Shown here: in pieces, positions 24,102 to 35,600 of the stretch
Numbering within the stretch: position 1 is the first letter of the stretch
How the letters are laid out: each line of letters begins with the position of its first letter
Origin: UBA7867 sp964579205
Lineage (GTDB): Bacteria; Bacillota; Clostridia; Christensenellales; UBA1242
Direction of reading: 5' to 3'
Assembly: GCA_964579205.1 (NCBI GenBank)
Contig: CAZOFH010000001.1
Location: forward strand, 124,001 to 188,000
DNA: 64,000 nucleotides
Position numbers and translations under genes: made by a program
Notes under the pieces: generated by a model
Told to the model about the DNA's origin: nothing
Database searches by the model: none
What the model saw: the letters and a program-made list of their open reading frames with translations, nothing else

Positions 24102-26282
24102 TCACTCCTCGTCTTGGATATCTTCGCCGAAGAAGTAGCAGTTGAGAATGGAGAATTTGAACGAGTAGTCGTAGTCGGCAGGTTTAGTGTCGTCCTTTTT
24201 GACATCAAATATGTATTCGACGAAATTGCAGTCGTCTTGGCACAAAAACCTATCGCTGAGGTCGACAGTTTCGCCATAAAAATTGGTGAAAGTGAGGGTA
24301 GCGTCCTGAGCCGCGGCAGAATCGACTGCGACGGTCGAGCCTAGTTTACCTAAAAATAGGTCGTGATAAGTGAGTTTATCTTGAGGGATATTTTCGCCAT
24401 TTTCGTCCAAAACTTGCTGCTCGTGGAAAAACTGGCGATAATTCGGATTGGTACGGTGCTCGGCACCTACGACAAAGGAATTTTTGACGCCTTGGGTGAC
24501 CAAAGTATTGTAATTCTCCACATTCATAAGGTCATAGAGGGCTACAAAGCGGGAATTGGTCTTTTGCTCATCAAAATAACTCTCTGGAGAGATATTGCCG
24601 TCCTCGTCGGTATATTTTTCATTAAACTCATCATCTTGCGGCGGATAATAATCGTACTGCAGAGTCGGGTCGGTATTCATCCGCGTCAGATGCAGGATAT
24701 AATCGGTATAAGTATACGAGCCGTCGGGCTGCTGGTCGCCACGGAGGTGCAGACGCAAATACACATCTACAGTAATCTCCTCCTTACTCTCGATACAGAT
24801 ATTGACCGAATCGTACATCCAGCGTTTGCGCGCTGGGTCGTAGTCATACGGGTCATAATTTGGGTCGACATCTTCGCCGTTGAGGATTTTTTGCTCATAT
24901 TCGTGTATTGCGTCGAGGTTGAGCGAAGCGTCGGGGTACAGCACCATTGACGAATAGTTTTGATAATCCATCGCGGTAATGTATTGGCGCTCGCCGTCGG
25001 CTAGAGTCTCGTCAGTATTGTAATAAAACTCAAACGGCTGGCTATCAGTAGCCTCCATACGGGTGTATTGCGGATAAGCCGCCACAAAGCCCGCAGTGGC
25101 TATCCTGCCGCTAGAGTCATATGTACCCAATATCGCGTCCACGATCTCGACCACGGTGTCGTGGTAGTCGAATTTGTAAATCTCGCTATTCGTAAATGTG
25201 TGTGGGGTGCCTACCCCTAGCATCTGATAATACCCCGTTTGCGGCACATAACCGTACACATCCTCCTCTACTCCGTCGACCATTTGGGTGCCGACTATGC
25301 GATAGTCGAACCAAGTGTAACTTGGGTCGGTGTAGCCAATACTCTGCGTTTCGCGCTCGATGAGGTTGGCGCCGATGATGTTATTTTCGATATAATCTAT
25401 CAAAATATCGCGGAAACCAGCCTTTTGCGGCACGCCTAGGCGGTCGATTAGTTTTGCCAAACGCTGTATCTCGAGGCGGGCTTGGCTATCGCTGAGAGTA
25501 CTTGGCGAAGTCAGCGTGTATGTATCCCCTGTGGTGTATTCTAGCGCTAATTGCATAATGTTGAGCTGCACTGCCGAGGCAAAAGTAGTGATGTCGCTAC
25601 CCGTGATTTGCCACGCGAGGTCGGCGTCTGTCACCGCTTCGGCTGGAGGGCAAGTATTTCCCTGCCCCTCTGGCACCTCGGTGTATTGTAGCCTGACATT
25701 GACTACAGGGGCATTGATAGCATTCGCCGTGGTCTCAAAGAGTTTCGGCTGCCCCGCCTCTGGAGAGGTAGACGGCAAGGTAATGGTGATGCTCTCTATG
25801 TCATCGGCATTGCGGATTTTTTTGTCCGCAAAAAAGGTGCCTGACATGCTATAAGTGGCGTAAAATGAGTAGTTTATCGTCTCGGTACCGACCGCAGCGC
25901 CATATTTGCCCTGCAAAACGTGCAGAATGTAGCGGGCAATGATTTCGTACTGATATGCGGCGTTTTCGCGGAATTTGGCGCGGTCTGCAACCAAAATCGT
26001 GTCGGTAGTCTCGGCGTCGACATCAGGCATATAGTACGAGCGAACGCCTTGGGTAGCCACTGCCTCATCTTGATAATTCGCCTTGTCATAGCCTGTCACC
26101 TCTTCTGCCGGCACTCGGTCGGGCAACGGCACATCGACTACTACATCTTGGGTCGGGTCGTACGGATTGGTACCGCCCGAGCCCCAATCGCTAGTGTTCC
26201 ACCACGGCAAAGAACAACCACCGAATCCAATGGCTGTGACGCTCAGTACTAATACAAATGCGATTTTTTGTAAAAATTTCAT
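24102..26282 (-). CDS. Large lipoprotein of the conjugation-type module, unknown function
   Basis: 726 residues from ATG 26282, after ATAGAGGaaat. Signal peptide with lipobox: FVLVLSVTAIGFGGC, so Cys 23 is lipidated and the protein is held on the outer face of the membrane. The rest is one long acidic extracellular region, rich in Tyr, Asp and Thr, with no repeats and no motif I recognise. It sits between the pilin and the VirB6-like gene, all on one strand, so a role in the secretion channel (surface part or substrate/recipient contact) is inferred from position only. Confidence 0.75.
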   Translation of the reverse strand: MKFLQKIAFVLVLSVTAIGFGGCSLPWWNTSDWGSGGTNPYDPTQDVVVDVPLPDRVPAEEVTGYDKANYQDEAVATQGVRSYYMPDVDAETTDTILVADRAKFRENAAYQYEIIARYILHVLQGKYGAAVGTETINYSFYATYSMSGTFFADKKIRNADDIESITITLPSTSPEAGQPKLFETTANAINAPVVNVRLQYTEVPEGQGNTCPPAEAVTDADLAWQITGSDITTFASAVQLNIMQLALEYTTGDTYTLTSPSTLSDSQARLEIQRLAKLIDRLGVPQKAGFRDILIDYIENNIIGANLIERETQSIGYTDPSYTWFDYRIVGTQMVDGVEEDVYGYVPQTGYYQMLGVGTPHTFTNSEIYKFDYHDTVVEIVDAILGTYDSSGRIATAGFVAAYPQYTRMEATDSQPFEFYYNTDETLADGERQYITAMDYQNYSSMVLYPDASLNLDAIHEYEQKILNGEDVDPNYDPYDYDPARKRWMYDSVNICIESKEEITVDVYLRLHLRGDQQPDGSYTYTDYILHLTRMNTDPTLQYDYYPPQDDEFNEKYTDEDGNISPESYFDEQKTNSRFVALYDLMNVENYNTLVTQGVKNSFVVGAEHRTNPNYRQFFHEQQVLDENGENIPQDKLTYHDLFLGKLGSTVAVDSAAAQDATLTFTNFYGETVDLSDRFLCQDDCNFVEYIFDVKKDDTKPADYDYSFKFSILNCYFFGEDIQDEE

Positions 26283-26501
26283 ATTTCCTCTATGATTATT
26301 TTGTTTTTTTGTGTGTTGATTTTTTGGCTCGTGACGCCGCTATTGATAGCCTATAATCAAAAAGAAGGTTGACATTGTTGATAGCCGCCGCTCCTCATCC
26401 GCGCGCACATTCACTATCATACTCTATCAACCATTCTTTTAATTTAGCTAAATTACATATTTTTGTTGCAACTAATTTTATTAGATATGATTATCTAAAT
26501 A

Positions 26502-26909
26502 TTATGCACCAGTCGAAACCTCAATGTACCAACCTGGAACCCATGTTGGCAACTGAGAACACAACAACTTGAGCAACAAAATCAATGCCACAATACTCAC
26601 TAGACCGATGATCGCATTGATCATACGCTTTTTTGCCTCTTGCTGCTTGTCCGCGCTGTCAGCACGAGCCAAGTTTACACCGAGGTAAATAGCATAGATC
26701 AGACCAGCAGAACCAACCAGAATCAAGATCGGATACAGCAACTGATTGATCGAATCAACGATTTGCTTTACCCAATCAGGCACAGTAGCTGAAGTAGTAG
26801 TGGTTGCAGGCGGCGTACTAGGATCAGTACCTTCACCAGCCGCAGACATCAACGGGCTGCTCGTCATAAAATTCATACATGTATTAGCTAGTTGAAACAT
26901 CGCGCTCAT
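26502..26909 (-). CDS. Pilin-like conjugation protein (Mbov_0395/VirB2-like)
   Basis: 135 residues from ATG 26909, after GGAGGtattttat. Layout of VirB2/TrbC-type pilins: an N-terminal export region (1-50, with a Thr/Pro/Ala-rich stretch), a first membrane helix LLYPILILVGSAGLIYAIYL (about 64-84), a cationic loop DKQQEAKKRM, a second helix INAIIGLVSIVALILLLKLL (about 100-120), then a short polar end. The small loop between two helices and the LVGSAGLIYA motif resemble the ICE pilin family named after Mbov_0395. A weak promoter (TTGCTT-N17-TAATAT, 27056-27028) could serve it. First of the minus-strand module genes. Confidence 0.75.
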   Translation of the reverse strand: MSAMFQLANTCMNFMTSSPLMSAAGEGTDPSTPPATTTTSATVPDWVKQIVDSINQLLYPILILVGSAGLIYAIYLGVNLARADSADKQQEAKKRMINAIIGLVSIVALILLLKLLCSQLPTWVPGWYIEVSTGA

Positions 26910-27211
26910 AAAATACCTCCATCTTATTTATCGAGCTAAAATTATGTTTTGCTAGATTACCAAAACTATGCAGTCAAAAACGAGAAATTTGGCAAATTTG
27001 AGTAACAAAACACAAATTTATGTAATAATATTATCAAATAAAATTGACAAAAGCAAATTATTTGGGTACAATTTTTAAAGAAATTTGAATTTTTTTTTGC
27101 TAATCAAGTTTTTCTAGTCAAATTTTCGAGTTTTTTATCCTTTTTTTGAGACTTGGGAGAGAATAAGGGCTGAGACCGTCGACACCGCTATATACTAGCA
27201 GGAGTCGATGC

Positions 27212-27395
27212 GGAGTTCGCTACCGCTCACAGATTCCACGCAGTTGTGACCAACTGCTCTGAATGACACGCAGAGGCTCTGCCCCTGACCCCGATTGATT
27301 AATTAAATAGATGCGGGCACGGGGTACAACCCCGCCGTGTCATTCAGAGGCGGGCACCGTCCGCCGTAGAATATGTGAGGCGGCAGCCGAACCCC
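27212..27395. repeat. Inverted pair of hairpin repeats (R8 and R9) forming a long palindrome-like element
   Basis: R8 (27212-27269) has a perfect stem GCAGTTG-TGAC-CAACTGC and ends CTCTGAATGACACG. R9 (27337-27395), inverted, begins CGTGTCATTCAGAG and has the stem GGCGG/CCGCC. The centre is TGATTAATTAA. Inside are GGCTCTGCCCC and CGGGGTACAACCCCG hairpins. The whole unit of 184 bp has inverted ends, like a miniature inverted-repeat element. The 26910-27487 gap otherwise holds only A/T-rich DNA. Confidence 0.7.
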
Positions 27396-27487
27396 AAAAA
27401 CTAAACAGCCCCCCACTCAGCCCTGCTGACACCCGCATAAAAAAGGATGCAAACACAAATCAATATATAATATAAAGGAGTGGACGA

Positions 27488-29461
27488 GTGAACAAATTTT
27501 TTGGGACGATACTATGGATAGTATTGGGACTAGTGTTGTGCTATGGTGTTTCGGCAGTAGTAGGCTCGCTGATGCAATACGGTACAGTGACTGCTGCCGG
27601 ACTATACAACACATATACATGGAGTATCTTTGCCCTACTGATAGTAGGTATCATCATTTACGCCCTACTCAAGATGGCAGACGGAAAAAGCGTCTTTGGG
27701 CTAGGTGGCAAGGACAAAAAGAAAAACAAGGGCAAAAAGCCTGATGAGCAGTTTTTTGATTCGGAATGGCTCACCGAAAAGGAGATGGACAAAAAATACG
27801 ACGGATGCCTCTTTCGTGAACTATACCTACACGAGGACGGAGTGCCAATTAGGGCACAATTACAGGGCAACGGCATACACGTCAATATGAAGCACGAAAT
27901 TTGGCATACTATGGTAGTAGGTACTACTGGTTCGGGTAAATCAGCAGGTTTTATCGACCCTACTATCCAAATATTAGGTCATACCAAGTCAAAGCCAAGT
28001 CTAGTCATTATGGACGTAAAAGGCGAACTCTTTATGAAACACTCGATTATGCTACGCAAGCAGGGGTACAATATCGTATCATTCAACCTGCGCGACCCAT
28101 TCAGCAGTACTCGATGGAACCCGATGAGCAAACCGTACAAGAGTTTTCATCGTGCGCTCCACCTCAGAGAAGAGGTACGTGTACACCGCAACGAGAATCC
28201 TGCCGACCTAGGGCTCAGAGTCATCGCACCCGTGTACAACTACGAGTGGTACGAGATTGACGGCATCGCTTTCCCAAATAAAGAAGATCTAGAGAGTTAC
28301 ATCATTGCGACTCAAAAAATGCTCAACGACAGTGCTTATGAAGACCTAAACGACATCGCACACACCCTTTGCCCTGTGTCTGAGGGTAATGACAAGTCGT
28401 GGGAAATGGGTGCGAGAGACTTTGTGCTAGGTATAATGCTCGCAATGCTAGAGGACTCGGCAATCCCAGAACTCGGGATGACCGAGGAGCGGTACAACTT
28501 CTTTAACCTATACAAAATCTGTAATACCAAGGACCCTGACCCAGACAAGCAATTCGGCACTCTGCAAAAATATCTCCAAGGGCGCAGCAAACTCAGCAAT
28601 GCGGTCTCACTCGCCGCCCCTATTGTCAACAACTCGCCTGTCACCGCACGTAGTTTCTTCGGTATGATTGCGAATGCGGTCAATGTGTTCGCCGACAGTG
28701 GTGTATGTTTTGCTACCAGTGCGGATGAAATGGACTTTCAGCACTTTGCCGACCGTCCGAATGCGCTATTTATCAAAGTGCCAGACGAAAAAGAGACTAG
28801 ATACCCTATCGCTCAGATGTGTATCGTGCAATTATACAAGACTTTGGTCGAGGTCGCCAACAAAAATGCGCCAAAACTCACCTTGCCTAGACACGTATAT
28901 TTCCTGCTAGATGAGTTCGCTAATATGCCGAAAATCCCTCGTTTTGAGTCGATTATCACTGTCGGTCGTAGCCGTGGAATTTGCCTAATGCTAGTAGTTC
29001 AATCATACCCGCAGGTGGCTATCAAATACGGCGAAGCGGCTGCCGACGTCATCAAAGCAAACTGCAACATTCACGTATATTTGGGTACAATGGACCAAAA
29101 GACCAAGGAGGAATTTAGCACACGATGCGGTCAAACAAGTGTCGACTCAAAAAGTTCGAGCGAGAGCAAAAACAAAGGCGACACGACCAAATCGACTAGC
29201 ACTCAAAAAGTCAGCCGCGCCCTCATCACTCCTGATGAATTGGGCTATCTAAAAGACGGTGAAATGATAGTGAGTATGTTTAAGGAAAAGGCTATCAAGA
29301 GTCAATTTACCTTCGCCTACAAGGCAGACCATATCTACGATATGACCCCTGCTAGCGAGGAATTTCGTCCGCCTAGGTATATCAACGAGGAATACGTCCT
29401 CTATGACATCAAAGAGCGTAACAGAAAAATCCTCGAGCCTAAGGATGATTTTGACTTTTAG
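27488..29461 (+). CDS. virD4: VirD4/TraG-type coupling protein
   Basis: 657 residues from GTG 27488, after AAAGGAGtggacga. Coupling proteins bind the transfer substrate and feed it to the VirB4-driven channel. Two membrane helices (about 5-30 and 42-62), a basic linker GGKDKKKNKGKK, then the motor domain: Walker A GTTGSGKS (145-152), DVKGELF at about 177, Walker B FLLDEFANMP (about 473-482) and a TraG-type Q...TKEEFSTRCG region near 545. It is on the opposite strand from the rest of the module, 578 nt from the pilin gene. No relaxase gene accompanies it. Confidence 0.92.
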   Translation: MNKFFGTILWIVLGLVLCYGVSAVVGSLMQYGTVTAAGLYNTYTWSIFALLIVGIIIYALLKMADGKSVFGLGGKDKKKNKGKKPDEQFFDSEWLTEKEMDKKYDGCLFRELYLHEDGVPIRAQLQGNGIHVNMKHEIWHTMVVGTTGSGKSAGFIDPTIQILGHTKSKPSLVIMDVKGELFMKHSIMLRKQGYNIVSFNLRDPFSSTRWNPMSKPYKSFHRALHLREEVRVHRNENPADLGLRVIAPVYNYEWYEIDGIAFPNKEDLESYIIATQKMLNDSAYEDLNDIAHTLCPVSEGNDKSWEMGARDFVLGIMLAMLEDSAIPELGMTEERYNFFNLYKICNTKDPDPDKQFGTLQKYLQGRSKLSNAVSLAAPIVNNSPVTARSFFGMIANAVNVFADSGVCFATSADEMDFQHFADRPNALFIKVPDEKETRYPIAQMCIVQLYKTLVEVANKNAPKLTLPRHVYFLLDEFANMPKIPRFESIITVGRSRGICLMLVVQSYPQVAIKYGEAAADVIKANCNIHVYLGTMDQKTKEEFSTRCGQTSVDSKSSSESKNKGDTTKSTSTQKVSRALITPDELGYLKDGEMIVSMFKEKAIKSQFTFAYKADHIYDMTPASEEFRPPRYINEEYVLYDIKERNRKILEPKDDFDF

Positions 29462-29466
29462 GACAC

Positions 29467-29498
29467 AAAAAAATGCGTAATAAGACACGCATTTTTTT
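29467..29498 (+). terminator. Terminator of virD4
   Basis: AAAAAAATGCGT ... ACGCATTTTTTT, six bases after the stop codon; T run on the plus strand. Confidence 0.85.
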
Positions 29499-29567
29499 GT
29501 TATTTTGCCGCAAACTAAAAAAAGAGGCAATTTTGGTAGAAAAATGTCATCAGTTGTGTGATTTTGT

Positions 29568-29596
29568 TTGTCTTTTTGGGTGCAATTTGGTACAAT
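29568..29596 (+). promoter_or_regulatory. Promoter of the 2903-residue surface protein
   Basis: TTGTCT (29568-29573), 17-nt spacer, TACAAT (29591-29596), 52 nt before the start codon. Confidence 0.55.
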
Positions 29597-29648
29597 ACAT
29601 ATAAACTTACTTTTGTTTGTATGGGCAAAAAAGGGAGGATAATTTTTT

Positions 29649-32600
29649 ATGCAGAGCAAAAGAGTAAATAAAATATCAGGACTAGTGCTGCTACTCATCA
29701 CTATACTGGCTATATGTGCTAGTGGTATCGCGTTTTTGCGGAGTAACACCCCTGCCCCTGCGCAGGCGGCGACCAAATACCTCACGGTAAACAAGGTATT
29801 TTTGCCTGACCTCGCTGCTGGGGTGACTCAAGACACTACCGAATTTTGGCACATCGAGGAGACGGCTGTGAGTGTGGCGGAGGGCGATTTTGTACTACTA
29901 GACACTACGCAAAAGAATTTTGTCGACTCACAAAACAACTCTCACACTGGACGCGAGGCAATCGCGATTTACTTTGGGGGTACGCCTACTAGCACGGTAA
30001 TTACGGCGGCATCTATCTACTACAATGACAATTTGCTCAAAATCAACGAGATAAAAGAATCTGATGACGACCCTACCACCTCGGGCGGGCGAAGTGTATT
30101 CGGTCAATACCTCTTTGGGCTCACTCCACAAGAAGTGACCGCCGCTGGGCTAAATGACTACTACATTACTAGATATACAGACGGCACGGCGGTGGACCTG
30201 CCTGAGGGGCGATACACTGTTTCGCTAGTGTACTTTGACACAATTTTGGGATATCAGACCGAGGAAGTCACCTTTTACATCACTACCCAAAAGACCTTTA
30301 ACACGGTCAACGAAAATCCGACCTTGTCTGACACTGAAAAAGTGGACGCTGCCTCAGACACCAATCCTGCGACCGACCTATACAATCAGCAGACCGCCAT
30401 GGTAAACTACTTTAACTTTAACAATGTGGCGACCACCTATTATGATGACGAGCAGCAGAAATTCTCTACTCGCATCAACACGGCGCAACTATATTATCCT
30501 ACCCTAATATACAACCCTGAGAAATTCGACATATCATTCACTCGCACGCTATACAACTACCGCGAGACGGTGATCACATCATTTAGCATCTACAAAATCA
30601 CCGAGAATGGCGTAGTCAAGGACAAAGGTTATCTCAGCGTCAGCACCTACACCACCGAGGACCCGACTAGAATAATCAGGCGCACCTATGACATTGAGGC
30701 GGACGAAAACAACTCCTACTCTATCAGGCTGCAATTTGACAAAGTCGGCGAATACACCATTACCAAGACGCCAAAACTAAAAATCGGGCTCACTGGGTCG
30801 AGAGTGAATTTTGTCACCCCTGCGAACAACATTATCACAGCAAATGCCGAGTATCTCGCGCCACTTAGCCTCATTATCAATGGTTATGTAGCCAATTATT
30901 CAAACACTCAGACCACCTATCGCCCACTCTTTGACGACACATACACCTACGACGCGATGAGTGATTATGCTAGCATCAACCGCACAAATGACACAATATA
31001 TGCACGCGACTTTTTGACTGCGACGCAAACTGACCAAGTAATTGGCGTACAAAAAAGGACTAGGGCGGAGATAATCTATACCGCAGATATGACCTTTGCA
31101 AATACCAATTTTGTGTCTAATTCGGGGGCAAGCACGGTGACGATGAGTGCGCTCAAGACCAACATCATCTCGGCTGACCCGACTGCTACTGACTCAGACG
31201 CATTCAAGAGGTTCTTTGAATACAACACGACCAACAACTACATTCAGCAATCCAAGACCACGACTATAGCGGGCGTCACGCAATACACCAAAATGACCGT
31301 GACCAACCTCGCTCCTGTGACCTTTGAATTTTATGGCAAACTATACACAGGCAGCGCGACGCAATACGCTAGCTGGTACGCTTTTCGCGATACTGCGGGC
31401 AATGTGAGCGTCAACAAGTATACTCGCGGGATGGCTTTTGACGATGCTGGTGAGTATCTGGTATATTTGACTTATGAAAACCCAATATTCAGCAATAGTA
31501 ACCAAAATGGCAGCCGCAAGCACCAATATATGCATCAGATATTCTGCTTTGTTATCACCAATAGCACCCCTACTATCCAAGTGTTTGCTCAAGAGGACAG
31601 CACTACCCCTACCATACTATCTAGCGAGACTGCTGAGACTATCGGCATAGATGGGTACACCAATGGGTATGTTTATGCAGCGTGGGAAAAGCAAGGACCT
31701 TTTGACGCGGGCATCTACTGCACCTACAATGTATACGATTGGGACGGCAATGCCAAAATAAGCGGGCGCTCGCTCAATGGGCTAGTATATCAAAAGAACG
31801 CTATCACTGGCGCAAAATACAGCGCTACCACTACGGCTACCCTGCTGTATGGTACCAAAAAGAACATCGGCACCACATTCGGCACGGACGGATATTATCA
31901 AATACAGGTATTCAGGACGAACAATACCAAAGCGTTTGTAAACTACACATTCAACATCGACACCGCGCCAATTAGCGGTATCAAAGCGCTGCAAGTCATC
32001 GGCAACAACCTTTATCGTGAAAACGGCAGCACTCAGCCAAATGTCCTATCCTCGCTAGACGAAAACAACCCGTCAGCATTCCACCTAATCACAAACTCTG
32101 CCTTTGGATACACATGGCAAGACAAACAGAGTGGTGCGCCAATCACTGCGCAATACATTTACGCTAGCATCAACAAGACGACTAATTTTGACCTAGCGAG
32201 CGCTATTACTGGTACCACCTCGGCTACCGAGACTGAGGCGGTGACCAAACTGCAGAATATGGCGGGTTCGGGCAAAATCTATATGCCTACCAATGCTAGT
32301 ATTGGGTTGTTCACTCCTGCGATGAATTATCAAAAAATCAAGACGGACACGCTAACCGACATCACTGCCACCCTACTCGATTCGCAAATCATCAACACGC
32401 CGCAACTAGCGTTCCTACTACTGCGCGACGCGGCTGGCAACACGGCGATATTCGTCACCCTGCTCGACAACACCAATACCCAAGTATTGCAGGTAGAAAA
32501 GCAGGCAAGTTATGTAAATGTAATCACCAAAAATACCAATTTTTATTGGGGTACGCACAAATCGCTAAAAGCGGCTAGTGCTACATCTACAGCCACCCCG

Positions 32601-35600
32601 GGCGTCATCCGCGACATTTATGACTTTGTCGGCACGTACGACTCTGATGCAGAGAATTATTCGTGGATGCTCAATGGCAAGACTTTCACCACTACGGCGG
32701 CTATCACAAATGCTATCACTGCACTCGACATCACTGCCAACAACGCGCTCAACATCCCTCTAGGCGAAGTGAGCATCGCAGCAGACAGCACCGAGAGCCA
32801 AGGCAGCAGCATTACACCTACCCCATCGACCTCGGGCTCAAACCCTACCAACTGGTACGCGACTATCCACGTAATCCGTGGCGCGACTGAGCAAGACCCA
32901 TACAAGACTGGAGTCACCCTAGATGGCGACACTCAGGCACCTAGCACGCTATACACCCTAGTGAATGGCGAATTTAGGTACCAAATCACCGTTTGGGACG
33001 AGGCGACCAACAGCAATGCTGGCGGACTAATGGTAGAGGTCAACCTAGACAAGTCACTGGGCTCACTGCGCAGTTATTGGGACTATGACGGGACTGGGCT
33101 AGAATACAACCGAAACCCTGACAAAGGCGCTATCACAGACAGGCAATATGTAGCCAACACTTATTCTACCGACAGGCGCTATGTTGCATTCAGCTGGACT
33201 GAACCCGGAGAGAGTTTCCAAATCGAGAGCATTGTGCTCAACTATTATGCATTCTCAAACAAACTCGATTCGCCAAACTATCCATACAGCGACACCGCTA
33301 CCAAGACTGTGACGCTATACCACATCGACAATGGGTACAATTTTACCTATGATGACGGCGGATTGAACGAAATAACCTACAATTCTGGCAGCGTAGAGGC
33401 AAAGTATTATCAGACAGGGATTTTGCGCAAACTCATATATTCGCAAGAATTCGAGAACGCTGGCGCTAGTGAAGCGGGCAAGTACGTCATCACCCGTACT
33501 TACAAAGACCCTGACACCCAAATCAGCCTAGACGGCGATCAAATGGTCAAATCTTATACATACTATATCGACCGCAATACCATATTGCCTACTGGCAGCA
33601 GTTATGACTATGGCGATGAGAAGATACAATTCGGCTACAATAAGGGCGATTATCCAAACTACCCTGACTACCCAGAAGATGGACAAATCATCTTTGACAA
33701 CTACGGGCTACTCACCAATGGTGAGAATTTTGAAAAACTGAGTTTTGACACTATCAATCTAAACACTTCTAGTCCAAACAATGTCATCGTCAAGAGTAAT
33801 ATTTTGCCCGCTAGTGTGACTATGACAACGTGGACAAGTGGCAATGAAACTGTGTATGACAAGTATTATAGCACTCAGACAGGCACAACCAATGCGGAGG
33901 AGGCTATCGCGCGTATTCAGCAAATCCTAGAGGTATACAAAAACTCTACTAGGCTACAGGTGGCGGTACAATTCTTCGCCAACAACTCAACCTCGCAATA
34001 CGCGCTGACTAGTCAGACATTTTATTCGACCAAGACTAGCACCCCTACCGCATCTGGCGACACAAACTACTCTCGCCCACTCAGCGACCTACAGTATGCT
34101 TTCCGCGAGGTCGGCAGATACCGTGTAGTGCTATTCGACCTATCCAACTTTGACGGATTGCTGACTGGCAAGCCGTACACCGATTTTAAGAAAATTTCGT
34201 ACTCGCTATCGACTGACCCAAATATTAGCAAAAACAACCTGTATCCAAACTGCTCTGTAGTCAATTTTGAACTAACTGGCGTGTCTCCGTCATTTGACTA
34301 TCAATCTGGGCAGACCGGCTCAGAATACGGACCTATGAGCACGCAGAGCGGCGAGCAACTGACCAATTTTGACAAAACGCGCATTACGTGGTCAGACCCA
34401 AGCGACTATTACACCGCTCACAATGCTTATAACGAGGTGCAAATTACCAAGACTATTCTGCCGAAAGGAAACAATACCAGCACCACGACTACGGCACCAC
34501 AAGAATACAGAAAGTACTTTAACCAAGTTTCGCAAACTACTAGCAGCATCTTTGGCAACCCTATAGAGATAACCTGCGATGCTACCGTGGCTAGCGGGCT
34601 AGTATCAGAGGGACTGGTAAAAGTCGAGTTAAACAGCGCACAGATAGCCGAACTAAAGACCAACGGACTGGCGAGCCTGACCGAATATATCGAGTCACTC
34701 ACCCGTACCGACACTACTCCTGTCACCTATCGTGCATACTTTATCAAGGTAAGTACATCAGACCAAGTCAAACAAATCGTCAACAACGGCATCGCTAGCA
34801 CTTCGCTACAGCAGATGGAGTATTACAAAGTACGCATCAACAATAGCGAAAAACTGTACAACTACTACCTGCTATTGCCTCAGGCAGAAATCGAGGACGC
34901 TACCAAAAACTCGACCAAGCGTGTAGACACTAGATATTCTGTAACTGTACACTACATCTCAAAATCTGCTAGTGATTATACCCAAGGCGGCGACACGACC
35001 TATTATAGTACTACCAAAGAACTGTACCAAGACTACACCGCCCCTTATTACAACCTAGTCGACCTCATTGAGCAAGATTCGTACATAAACTCTCTAGGCA
35101 CGAGTTTTAAACAAGAATTGATAGCCAATATCGACAATCCAGACTCGACTTTCCTCAAATCATTCGCTTTTGCAGTAACCCCCGGCTTTAGCATAAATTA
35201 TCGCAACAAGTACGAGTCTAGCACATACTACTATTATTACAAGCACACAAATTACACTGGTAACAAGAATGAGCAAATCATTACGCAACACGACCCTAAT
35301 TACTCAGGTGCGCCAATGTTCGTCAAAAATGACCCAAAATTCGTCCGCGCAAACTACTCTGGGCTAACAGGGTACACAGGGTTTCAGTTCACCGAAACGG
35401 GCTACTACGACATTATCGAGCAGGATACTGCGGGCAATATGCGCGTATATACCATTTTTGTGACGGATAATGCCTACGCTATGACTGCTACCAACAATGG
35501 TATCACTATTACTGCCGACAACACAAACATTATGGGCAAAATATACAATAGTGCGCCGTATACCACTACCCAAAATCTCGGCTTTACTATTACCGACTTT

